A stretch of DNA of 5,097 nt. Source: Acidobacteriota bacterium. GTDB taxonomy: Bacteria; Acidobacteriota; Vicinamibacteria; Vicinamibacterales; UBA8438. Positions 1 through 5,097 of the stretch are shown here, piece after piece (the stretch's first letter is position 1; every line of letters begins with the position of its first letter). The position numbers and the translations under genes were made by a program. The stretch is taken from assembly GCA_011523485.1 (NCBI GenBank), contig WTGR01000719.1, positions 1 to 5,097 on the forward strand, read 5' to 3'. The notes beneath the pieces are model-generated. The model made no database searches, was not told where the DNA came from, and saw only the letters and a list, made by a program, of their open reading frames with translations.

Positions 1-723
1 GCCGTAGTACTCCGCCGCCAGCCGCTCCAGCTCGGCCTGGTCGAAGTCGCCCACCACGACGACGATGCAGTTCTCGGGCCGGTAGTAGCGATCGTAGAAC
101 TGCAGGCTGTAGTCGTAGTGGTTCGGCATGTCCCGAATGTCTTCCAGGAACCCGATCGTCGTGTGCTTGTACGGATGCGTCGTGTAGGCGAGGTCGTGCA
201 GCTTCTCGTTCAGCAGCGATACCGGGTTCGAGAAGTTCAGGTTGTACTCGCCCAGGATGGCGCCCGCCTCGGTGCGGAAGTCGTCCTCGCTGTACTGCAG
301 GTTCCGGAAGCGATCCGATTCGAGGTCCATGATCGTCTCCAGCGCGTCCGAGCTGGCCACGATGTAGTAGGTGGTCCAGTCGCTGGTCGTGAACGCGTTC
401 GAATCGGCCCCGATGCGCTTGACCACCGCGTTGTAGGCCTCGGTCGGGTACTTCTCGGTCCCCCGGAACATCATGTGCTCGAAGAAGTGGGCGTAGCCGG
501 AGAATCCCGGCTCCACCTCGTTCCGCGACCCCGTCCGCACCACCGTGTAGTAGGCGACGATGCCGGGGCTGTCGTAGTCGACGCCCACCACCTTCAGCCC
601 GTTGTCGAGCTCGAACGTGGTGACCGGAAACGGAAAGACCTCGCGGCCGGTCTGCCCCTCCGCAAAGGCCGCAGCGGCCAGCACGAGAACCGCGGCAACG
701 ACGATCGGCTGCTTCCACCTCAT
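1..723 (-). CDS. Secreted M16 family zinc metallopeptidase (insulinase/pitrilysin type), N-terminal part only
   Basis: The visible 241 residues are the N-terminal part of an M16 peptidase; the reading frame runs off the left edge, so the C-terminal part is missing. Residues 1-22 form a signal peptide (basic MRWK, an Ala/Val/Leu-rich core, likely cleavage after AFA), so the enzyme is exported to the periplasm or beyond. The inverted zinc motif HxxEH is present as H79-F-F-E82-H83 within GYAHFFEHMMFRGT. The third zinc ligand is probably E159 (GAILGEYN), with the second conserved glutamate at E152; this spacing of seven matches pitrilysin. Later family signatures include HPYKHTTIGF (about 183-192), YYRPEN (213-218) and VVVVGDF (221-227). 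The active site therefore looks intact and catalytic. M16 enzymes cleave peptides and small proteins, but the substrate is unknown here. The ATG at 721-723 is chosen because a good ribosome binding site and the signal peptide both fit it. Whether the full protein is a single-unit M16B or a double-length form cannot be seen. Confidence 0.95.
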   Translation of the reverse strand, partial: MRWKQPIVVAAVLVLAAAAFAEGQTGREVFPFPVTTFELDNGLKVVGVDYDSPGIVAYYTVVRTGSRNEVEPGFSGYAHFFEHMMFRGTEKYPTEAYNAVVKRIGADSNAFTTSDWTTYYIVASSDALETIMDLESDRFRNLQYSEDDFRTEAGAILGEYNLNFSNPVSLLNEKLHDLAYTTHPYKHTTIGFLEDIRDMPNHYDYSLQFYDRYYRPENCIVVVVGDFDQAELERLAAEYYG

Positions 724-730
724 GGCGACG

Positions 731-736
731 TCTCCT
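731..736 (-). promoter_or_regulatory. Ribosome binding site of the M16 peptidase
   Basis: On the minus strand AGGAGA lies 7 bases before the ATG at 723-721. This is a near-consensus Shine-Dalgarno site and supports that start codon. Confidence 0.75.
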
Positions 737-784
737 GCCGGCGGGCTGAATCGTGACGGAAGCGCATGCCCCGCCCGGCGCCTG

Positions 785-790
785 AGTATA
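785..790 (-). promoter_or_regulatory. Candidate -10 element for the M16 peptidase
   Basis: Read on the minus strand this is TATACT, five of six matches to the sigma-70 -10 consensus, in otherwise very GC-rich DNA. It would place the transcript start near 778 and give a leader of about 55 bases to the ATG at 723. No good -35 hexamer is seen 16-18 bases upstream (807-814 reads as C/G-rich on this strand), so the site may depend on an activator or may be chance. Confidence 0.35.
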
Positions 791-1058
791 CCGGCCGATA
801 CGGTCCGGGACGGCTACCGCTGCGGCCTGCTCTCACCTGCCGCGCGACTCGCCCGGCGACGCCCGCGGGAGTCGGCCCGCCAGCCGGTCGGGCTCGCCTC
901 CCATTGGAAATCGACGGAGCGCCGGTTGACACCCGTTCGCACACGCATCGAAGATGAAATCGGATGCGGACGGGCGCTACGCGCGGCGGGGCCGGAACCG
1001 GGAGCGGCGCAGGTCCGGGTCGCCGTCGCCAGGACGGGCGGGACGCGTCGCCGTGCGC

Positions 1059-1088
1059 TTGCCGTCCTCGCGGCGGCCGGACTAGACT
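1059..1088 (+). promoter_or_regulatory. Candidate sigma-70-like promoter for the barrel protein and M4 protease pair
   Basis: TTGCCG at 1059-1064 (four of six against TTGACA) is followed after 18 bases by TAGACT at 1083-1088 (four of six against TATAAT). This is the most promoter-like plus-strand pair I could find by eye in the spacer. It would start transcription near 1095 and leave a leader of about 230 bases before the start codon at 1326. The evidence is weak pattern matching only. Confidence 0.3.
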
Positions 1089-1281
1089 GGATTCGCCCAG
1101 TCGCCAGCGCCTGCCTCGAACGAGGCGGGACAGGATACGAAAGCCTGCGATACTCGTTGCCTCGCCCGAGTCCGGCGCACTGATCCTGCACTTCTCGAAG
1201 CCTGCCGACTTCGGGCCAGGCGGGTTTCCACGAGCCCGCCAGGCGTCCGTGCAGTCCTCCGACGCAAGCGAGGCTTTCGCG
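1085..1281 (+). promoter_or_regulatory. Stem-rich leader block, possible structured RNA element
   Basis: Complementary segments are dense here. GACTGG 1085-1090 pairs with 1097-1102. CCTGCCTC 1110-1117 pairs with GAGGCGGG 1122-1129 around a four-base loop. CAGGAT 1131-1136 pairs with ATCCTG 1183-1188, enclosing ACTCG 1152-1156 with CGAGT 1167-1171. CTGCAC 1186-1191 pairs with GTGCAG 1249-1254, enclosing two hairpins: 1194-1200 with 1209-1215, and 1216-1225 with 1234-1243 (one A-A mismatch). A short GCGA/TCGC stem lies at 1268-1280. The 1186-1254 part would fold as a compact three-way junction. It matches no riboswitch consensus I know. It could be a regulatory 5' leader of the 1326 gene, a dispersed palindromic repeat, or chance pairing in GC-rich DNA. 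The strand is assumed from the downstream gene. Confidence 0.3.
1138..1208. repeat. Pair of short near-identical direct repeats in the leader block
   Basis: CGAAAGCCTGCGA at 1138-1150 and CGAAGCCTGCCGA at 1196-1208 differ by one missing A and one extra C. The core GCCTGCC also occurs at 1109-1115. The second copy forms part of the 1194-1215 hairpin. The copies are too short to prove a real repeat family, but they fit an internally duplicated RNA or DNA element. Confidence 0.3.
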
Positions 1282-1312
1282 ATTGGGTCGGTCGACGTGA
1301 ACACCTTGACAA

Positions 1313-1317
1313 GAGGA
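1313..1317 (+). promoter_or_regulatory. Ribosome binding site that decides the barrel-protein start
   Basis: GAGGA ends 8 bases before the ATG at 1326. The next in-frame ATG, at 1353, has no such site in front of it, so 1326 is preferred even though it gives a ten-residue polar stretch before the hydrophobic signal core. Confidence 0.7.
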
Positions 1318-1325
1318 ACCCGTAG

Positions 1326-2141
1326 ATGACGCATGCACACACACGACCGTACATGCCGCTGGTCGTCTGGCTGGCGGTCGCCGGCGCAACGCTCGCCGGC
1401 GCCGCGCCGACCCACGCGCAGGCGCCCGCGGGAGACGCGCGGGTGTTCGTCAACGTCAACGGCGGCCTGCAGACGCAGACCCGCGGCTTCTCCGAGGACA
1501 TCGCCTTCCCCGAGACCGGAGGTGTGTACCGCGAAATCGTGTCGGGGGCCGCGGCGCAGGAGCAGGCCCGCTTCGAGAGCGACTACCGCTTCGAGAACCC
1601 CACGCTTCTCGACGTGAGCGGCGGGGTGCGCGTCGCGCCGTACTTCGCGCTCGGGGTCGGTGTGTCGCGCTTCATGATCGAGGAAACGGCCAGCGTGTCG
1701 GCACAGGTCCCGCATCCGATCTTCTTCGACCGGGATCGCTCCATATCCGGCACTTCGCCGCCTCTCACCCGCGAAGAAACGGCCATCCATCTGCAGGCGC
1801 TCGTCGTGCTTCCGGTCACCCGCTCGTTCACGGTGACGGGGTTCGGCGGACCCACGTTCTTCGAGGTGCAGCAGCAGCTCGTCACCGACGTGAACTTCAC
1901 CCACGCCTACCCCTACGATACCGCGGAGTTCTCGAGTGCGGTCACCGGCCAGGAATCTTCCGACGCCGCCGGATTCAACGTCGGAGTCGACCTCGCCTTC
2001 TATTTCACCGGCAACGTCGGTGTCGGTTGGCTCACCCGCTACAGCCGAGCGATGGTCGAGGTGCCGTCGGTCAGCGGCGAAACGCTCGACATCGAGGTGG
2101 GCGGACTGCATACCGCGGTGGGCCTGCGCCTGCGGTTCTGA
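1326..2141 (+). CDS. Predicted outer-membrane beta-barrel protein
   Basis: This complete 271-residue protein looks like a small outer-membrane barrel of the OmpA-like/OmpW-like size class. Residues 11-27 are hydrophobic and followed by APTHAQA, giving a signal peptide with likely cleavage around residues 31-33. The mature part alternates polar and hydrophobic or aromatic residues in several stretches: about 39-50, 95-116, 152-183, 214-228, 229-245 and 253-271. The chain ends GLRLRF, with the C-terminal Phe typical of substrates of the barrel-assembly machinery. Polar stretches, for example about 122-150 and 185-212, would be loops. There is no OmpA-type peptidoglycan-binding domain and there are no cysteines. 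The role is unknown: it could be a structural porin-like protein or a partner of the M4 protease encoded 59 bases downstream in the same direction, which probably shares its transcript. Exact family assignment is not possible by eye. Confidence 0.8.
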   Translation: MTHAHTRPYMPLVVWLAVAGATLAGAAPTHAQAPAGDARVFVNVNGGLQTQTRGFSEDIAFPETGGVYREIVSGAAAQEQARFESDYRFENPTLLDVSGGVRVAPYFALGVGVSRFMIEETASVSAQVPHPIFFDRDRSISGTSPPLTREETAIHLQALVVLPVTRSFTVTGFGGPTFFEVQQQLVTDVNFTHAYPYDTAEFSSAVTGQESSDAAGFNVGVDLAFYFTGNVGVGWLTRYSRAMVEVPSVSGETLDIEVGGLHTAVGLRLRF

Positions 2142-2182
2142 ACGCGCCGCACGGTGAACCCATGCCTGGCAAGCCTGACTGC

Positions 2183-2190
2183 AGGGGAGA
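2183..2190 (+). promoter_or_regulatory. Ribosome binding site that decides the M4 protease start
   Basis: AGGGGAGA lies 10 bases before the ATG at 2201 (11 from the GGAG core). The frame is open further upstream (in-frame ATGs at 2027 and 2162), but those starts overlap the barrel gene or put a polar stretch before the signal peptide, and they lack a comparable site. Confidence 0.7.
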
Positions 2191-2200
2191 TCGACACGCA

Positions 2201-4087
2201 ATGAGAACCGCTACACGACTCGCAATCGCCTCGGCCCTCGTCGGGGCCGCGCTCATGGCCGCGGAACGGGACGCCGCGTCCCAGGAATCCGCCGTACTTT
2301 CCATCTCCGCCGGACACGCGGCGGGCGTCGACGAGCTGCGGCAGTGGGACGCGTCGGTCGACGGCATGGCGCGGACCGGCGAGCTCGTCGTCATGTCGCG
2401 CCTGAGCGACGCCTCCCTGGAGGGACGCACGCACGAATACCTGGCACAGTACCATGCGGGCATTCCCGTATTCGGCGGCGGGGTCTCCCGGCAACTCGAC
2501 CCCGCCGGCGTCACCGTGTCGCTTTTCGGCACGCTGCACCCGGGGATCGACGTGAACATCGCGCCGGCGCTGTCCGGAGCGGAGGTCGCCGCGCGACTGG
2601 AAGAGATGCACGGCGGAGAGGTCGTCGGCGGCGGGCAGCCGGCGCTCGGCATCCTTCCGCTGCCGGACGGCTCGTTCGCGCTGGCCTACGCCGTCGCCAT
2701 GAGCGACGGGTACTTCTACTTCGCCGACGCCGTCGACGGCGGCCTCCTGCACCGCCTCAACGCGGTGAAGGGGCAGCAGGCGGCGGTCGGCGCCGGTGCG
2801 GGCTCGCATGGCAACCAACGGAAGCTGAGCACGACAGAAGAGGACGGCCGCTTCCAGGCCCACGACCGGATGCGGCCGGCGGAGATCGTCACGCTCGATG
2901 CCCGGTTCAACTTCCTGCGCTACCTCCGGCTGTTCGCCGGCCACCTCATCGAGGGCCTGCCGCCGGACGAAGCGGTCTGGACGGCGGACGACTACGCGAT
3001 CGACGCCGACAACGAGTGGGACGACCCGACCGTCGTCGAAGCCCACGCCTACACCGGCTGGTTCTACGACTACTTCTCCGCGCGGCACGGCTGGGAGGGC
3101 GTCGACGGCGCGAACGGGCGCACCATCAGCATCGTCAACCTCGGCCTTGCGAACGCCTTCTTTGCAACTCCGCCGTTCGGCCCGGAAGGCAACGGCGTGT
3201 TCGGGTACGGCCGGCGGATCGACGAGACCAGCGAGGAGCCGTACACGCTGTTCGACATCGTCGGGCACGAGCTGATGCACGCCGTGACGCACTTCTCCGT
3301 GAGCAATCGCACGGGAAGCCCCTTCGGTCTCCTCAACCTCGTCCCCCTCGGCGCCAGACTCGGCCCGAAGAGCTTCACGGACAGATTCGGACAGACGCAC
3401 ACGTGCGACACCGCGCGGTTCCCGGGCGTGGTCGAGACGCCGGAGGGGTTCGACGAGGGGCTGGTGCCGGCCTGGTGCAGAGACGGCCGGTTCATCCTGG
3501 CCCACTCGGGCGACGGCGCCATCCACGAGGGCTACTCCGACATCTTCGGCGAGTCTCTCGGGTTCTACTACGAAGATGAAGGCGTCTCGGCCGACTATCT
3601 CGTGGGGGGCGACTTCTCCGAAGACCCCATCCGTTCCCTGATCGATCCCGGCTTCAGCGAAGATCCCGACAGCTACCTCGATCGCTTCGAGTTCGCTCTC
3701 ACCCTGCGTGACGGCGAGTTCTGGAACTTCTCCGGGCACATCTTCGTCCGCGGCGAGTACTTCGGCACCCTGCGCAACGACGGGTTCGGCTACGGCGGCG
3801 ACCACTGGAACTCGCTGATCCTCAGCCACGCCTTCTACCTGGCCATCGAGGGTGGAACGCACCGTACCAGCGGCATGAAGGTCGAGGGCGCCGGCAATGC
3901 CAACCGGGGAGAGATCGAACGGATCTTCTTCCGCGCGATGCGGGACCTGATGCCGGCGATGGCGACGCTGCCGATCGCCGCTGCGCTCATCCGCCAGTCC
4001 GCGGCCGACCTCGCCCCCGGCAGCGACGCACAACGGGCGATCGACGAGGCGCTCCGCGCTGTAGGACTGGGCCCGGGAGTGCTCTGA
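2201..4087 (+). CDS. Secreted M4 (thermolysin) family zinc metallopeptidase with propeptide and an active-site insertion
   Basis: This complete 628-residue preproenzyme has residues 1 to about 25 as a signal peptide (MRTATR, then an Ala/Leu/Val core). About 60-190 is the inhibitory propeptide: an FTP-like part (THEYLAQYHAGIPVFGGGVS) and a PepSY-like part (FALAYAVAMSDGYFYF), normally removed on activation. The catalytic domain starts around 275, with thermolysin-like AYTGWFYDYF, VDGANGRTISIVN and LANAFF (N318, A319). Zinc ligands are H356 and H360 in HELMH with catalytic E357, plus E443 in AIHEGYSDIFGE; D447 matches thermolysin D170. H535 in GGDHWNS matches the catalytic H231. The active site is thus complete. 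The gap between H360 and E443 is 82 residues against 19 in thermolysin; the extra segment holds C402 and C426, the only cysteines in the protein, which could form a disulfide. No C-terminal PPC, PKD or sorting domain is present. It probably degrades extracellular or periplasmic protein and is likely co-transcribed with the barrel gene. Confidence 0.95.
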   Translation: MRTATRLAIASALVGAALMAAERDAASQESAVLSISAGHAAGVDELRQWDASVDGMARTGELVVMSRLSDASLEGRTHEYLAQYHAGIPVFGGGVSRQLDPAGVTVSLFGTLHPGIDVNIAPALSGAEVAARLEEMHGGEVVGGGQPALGILPLPDGSFALAYAVAMSDGYFYFADAVDGGLLHRLNAVKGQQAAVGAGAGSHGNQRKLSTTEEDGRFQAHDRMRPAEIVTLDARFNFLRYLRLFAGHLIEGLPPDEAVWTADDYAIDADNEWDDPTVVEAHAYTGWFYDYFSARHGWEGVDGANGRTISIVNLGLANAFFATPPFGPEGNGVFGYGRRIDETSEEPYTLFDIVGHELMHAVTHFSVSNRTGSPFGLLNLVPLGARLGPKSFTDRFGQTHTCDTARFPGVVETPEGFDEGLVPAWCRDGRFILAHSGDGAIHEGYSDIFGESLGFYYEDEGVSADYLVGGDFSEDPIRSLIDPGFSEDPDSYLDRFEFALTLRDGEFWNFSGHIFVRGEYFGTLRNDGFGYGGDHWNSLILSHAFYLAIEGGTHRTSGMKVEGAGNANRGEIERIFFRAMRDLMPAMATLPIAAALIRQSAADLAPGSDAQRAIDEALRAVGLGPGVL

Positions 4088-4098
4088 GGAGGGATGCT

Positions 4099-4136
4099 CG
4101 CCGGGCCGGCCGCCTCCGAGGACGACCGGCCCGGCG
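4099..4136. terminator. Strong hairpin between convergent genes, likely bidirectional terminator
   Basis: CGCCGGGCCGG at 4099-4109 is perfectly complementary to 4126-4136, giving an 11-bp G/C-only stem with a 16-base loop. It sits in the 55-base gap between the stop of the M4 gene (4085-4087) and the stop of the convergent serine hydrolase (4143-4145), where a shared terminator is expected. Neither side has a T-run, so it is not a classical intrinsic terminator. It may act as a U-tract-free terminator or as an mRNA 3'-end stabiliser. Confidence 0.6.
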
Positions 4137-4142
4137 CGATGC

Positions 4143-5097
4143 CTACCGGGGCGTCGGCCGCCCCATGATCGTCGGCTTCTGCTCCGAGAGGCTGTCGACC
4201 ACCGCCTGCGTCACCACGTTGGAGAAGAGCGGGCGGATGCTCAAGTGGTTGTAGGGCCGGATCTGGATCATCAGGATCCCGATGAGGTCCTCGACCGGAT
4301 CCGCCCAGTACAGCGTCCCGTAGGCGCCGCCCCACGTGTAGCTGCCGATCGACAGCGCATCGGGGGCCTGGGCCGAGTTGGTCAGGACCCCGAAGCCGAG
4401 CCCGAAGCCGTAGCCGCCGCCGCGGATGTAGACCGGCCGGTCGGGGCCGATGTGGTTGCTGATCATGTTGTCGACGGTCATCCGCCCGAGCAGCCGCGTC
4501 CCGTTCAGCTCGCCGCCGTTGGCGATCATCCGGGCGAATCGGAGGTAGTCGGCCGCCGTTCCCGCCAGGCCGGCGATGCCGCGGAACATGCGGGTCGGCT
4601 CGACGTAGGTCGGCGACACCATCAACTCGATCTTCCCGTTCTCGTCCGGGCGGTAGACCGAGGCCATCCGCTCCACCTTCTCTTGCGGCACGTAGTAGTA
4701 GGTGTCGGTCATGCCGAGCGGCTCGAAGATGCGCTCGCGCAGGAAGTCGTCGATCGACCGGCCGGAGATCTTCTCCACCAGGACCGCCACGTAGTCGGTG
4801 GAATCGCCGTACTGCCACTCGTCGCCGGGGTGGAACGCGCCCGGTATCACGGCGGCACGGGCCACCCGCTCGGCCAGCGTCGGCCAGCCCTTGCCATCGT
4901 TGGTGACGTGATCGATCTGCGCCTGGCTCAGCCCCTTGCCCTGCGGATTCAGCGTCAGGCCCGACGTGTGCGTCAGCACGTGGCGCACCGTGACCGGACG
5001 CGCCTCCGGCACGGTGAGCGGCCGCACGCCGTCGCGGTTGAGGCGCACCGTGTGGTTCTCGTACTCCGGAATCCACTTCGAGATCGGGTCGTCGAGC
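4143..5097 (-). CDS. Class C beta-lactamase-related serine hydrolase, C-terminal part only
   Basis: The window holds the last 317 residues; the frame stays open to the right edge, so the true start and the catalytic SxxK motif lie outside. An apparent start at 5048 is an internal GTG (valine): sixteen further residues, LDDPISKWIPEYENHT, continue upstream and are the segment that normally follows SxxK in this family. Fragment residues VRHVLTHTSGL (37-47), WQYGDSTDYVAVLVEKISG (94-112) and FEPLGMTDTYYYVP (124-137) are typical of the family. So are GGGYGFGLGFGV (226-237) and the C-terminal SYTWGGAYGTLYWADP (252-267), where WGG stands at the KTG/HxG position. The tyrosine motif reads Y96-G-D-S instead of the classical Y-x-N. 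Members include esterases, D-amino-acid peptidases, carboxypeptidases and true beta-lactamases; which of these applies cannot be told, and resistance should not be inferred. The gene converges on the M4 protease gene across a hairpin. Any signal peptide would lie outside the window. Confidence 0.92.
   Translation of the reverse strand, partial: LDDPISKWIPEYENHTVRLNRDGVRPLTVPEARPVTVRHVLTHTSGLTLNPQGKGLSQAQIDHVTNDGKGWPTLAERVARAAVIPGAFHPGDEWQYGDSTDYVAVLVEKISGRSIDDFLRERIFEPLGMTDTYYYVPQEKVERMASVYRPDENGKIELMVSPTYVEPTRMFRGIAGLAGTAADYLRFARMIANGGELNGTRLLGRMTVDNMISNHIGPDRPVYIRGGGYGFGLGFGVLTNSAQAPDALSIGSYTWGGAYGTLYWADPVEDLIGILMIQIRPYNHLSIRPLFSNVVTQAVVDSLSEQKPTIMGRPTPR

Larger units (their letters stand above)
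724..1325. other. Divergent intergenic region of about 600 bases without a convincing gene
   Basis: This lies between the minus-strand M16 gene and the plus-strand barrel-protein gene. Several frames stay open on both strands, but their translations are Arg/Pro/Ala/Gly-rich, with no signal peptide, motif or ribosome binding site, as expected of high-GC noncoding DNA. The end near the M16 gene holds its ribosome binding site and a candidate -10 box. The stretch from about 791 to 1058 shows nothing I can identify. The right part, 1059-1325, holds a candidate promoter, a stem-rich block and the ribosome binding site of the next gene. The spacer is longer than two simple promoters need. Confidence 0.6.

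Noticed and set aside
926..931. TTGACA, a perfect -35 hexamer on the plus strand
   Set aside because: The best -10-like sequence nearby (TGAAAT at 955-960) is 23 bases away, too far for a normal sigma-70 spacer, and nothing acceptable lies at 16-18 bases.
602..1183. 193-codon plus-strand open frame starting inside the M16 gene
   Set aside because: The start lies within the M16 coding region on the other strand, the composition is Arg/Ala-rich, and there is no ribosome binding site or motif.
1261..1281. GACGCAAGCGAGGC, reminiscent of part of the c-di-GMP (GEMM) riboswitch
   Set aside because: The rest of that consensus, including the tetraloop receptor and the conserved GGTAG-type segment, is absent, so the resemblance is too short to count.
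1306..1311. Second TTGACA just before the barrel gene
   Set aside because: It ends 14 bases before the ATG, so the matching -10 box would fall inside the coding sequence; it overlaps the region of the ribosome binding site.
964..1329. 121-codon plus-strand open frame ending at the barrel-gene start
   Set aside because: Arg/Gly/Pro-rich translation typical of noncoding GC-rich DNA, and it runs through the stem-rich block. Its stop overlaps the well-supported start at 1326 only by chance.
720..2201. 493-codon open frame on the minus strand across the spacer and the barrel gene
   Set aside because: No recognisable domain, signal peptide or ribosome binding site. It overlaps the better-supported barrel gene along its whole length and both intergenic regions.
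2039..4033. 664-codon open frame antisense to the M4 protease gene
   Set aside because: Its translation is Val/Arg/Glu/Asp-rich with no motif, and it mirrors the complete, motif-bearing M4 gene on the plus strand. Long antisense open frames are common in high-GC coding DNA.
5046..5048. GTG as the start of the serine hydrolase
   Set aside because: The frame continues upstream to the window edge with family-typical sequence (LDDPISKWIPEY), and the SxxK catalytic motif must lie further upstream, so this is an internal valine codon.

Overview
The window is GC-rich chromosomal DNA, roughly two thirds G+C by eye, from a Gram-negative bacterium. The sequence shows Sec-type signal peptides and a protein built like an outer-membrane beta-barrel. 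The mix of secreted M16 and M4 metallopeptidases, a beta-barrel protein and a beta-lactamase-fold serine hydrolase resembles soil or marine Acidobacteriota (Vicinamibacteria-like). That placement is inference; there is no rRNA or other taxonomic marker here.

Layout from left to right. Positions 1-723 (minus strand) hold the first 241 residues of a secreted M16 zinc peptidase whose C-terminal part lies beyond the left edge. Positions 724-1325 are a divergent intergenic region of about 600 bases. It has a candidate minus-strand -10 box near 785 and a candidate plus-strand promoter at 1059-1088. These are followed by an unusually stem-rich block at 1085-1281 that includes a compact potential three-way junction at 1186-1254. 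Positions 1326-2141 (plus) encode a signal-peptide-bearing beta-barrel protein ending in Phe. It is followed 59 bases later by 2201-4087 (plus), a complete secreted thermolysin-family (M4) metallopeptidase with a large insertion inside the zinc site. A strong 11-bp hairpin at 4099-4136 separates this pair from a convergent gene at 4143-5097 (minus). That gene is the C-terminal 317 residues of a class C beta-lactamase-like serine hydrolase that starts beyond the right edge.

The barrel protein and the M4 protease probably form a two-gene operon, read from a leader of over 200 bases. All the genes whose N-termini are visible encode exported proteins, so the neighbourhood is a cell-envelope or extracellular hydrolysis region. 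The sequence does not show that the M16, M4 and serine hydrolase enzymes act in one pathway. I found no mobile element, CRISPR array, tRNA or rRNA. The two points most worth a second look are the structured leader at 1085-1281 and the cysteine-pair insertion in the M4 active-site region.
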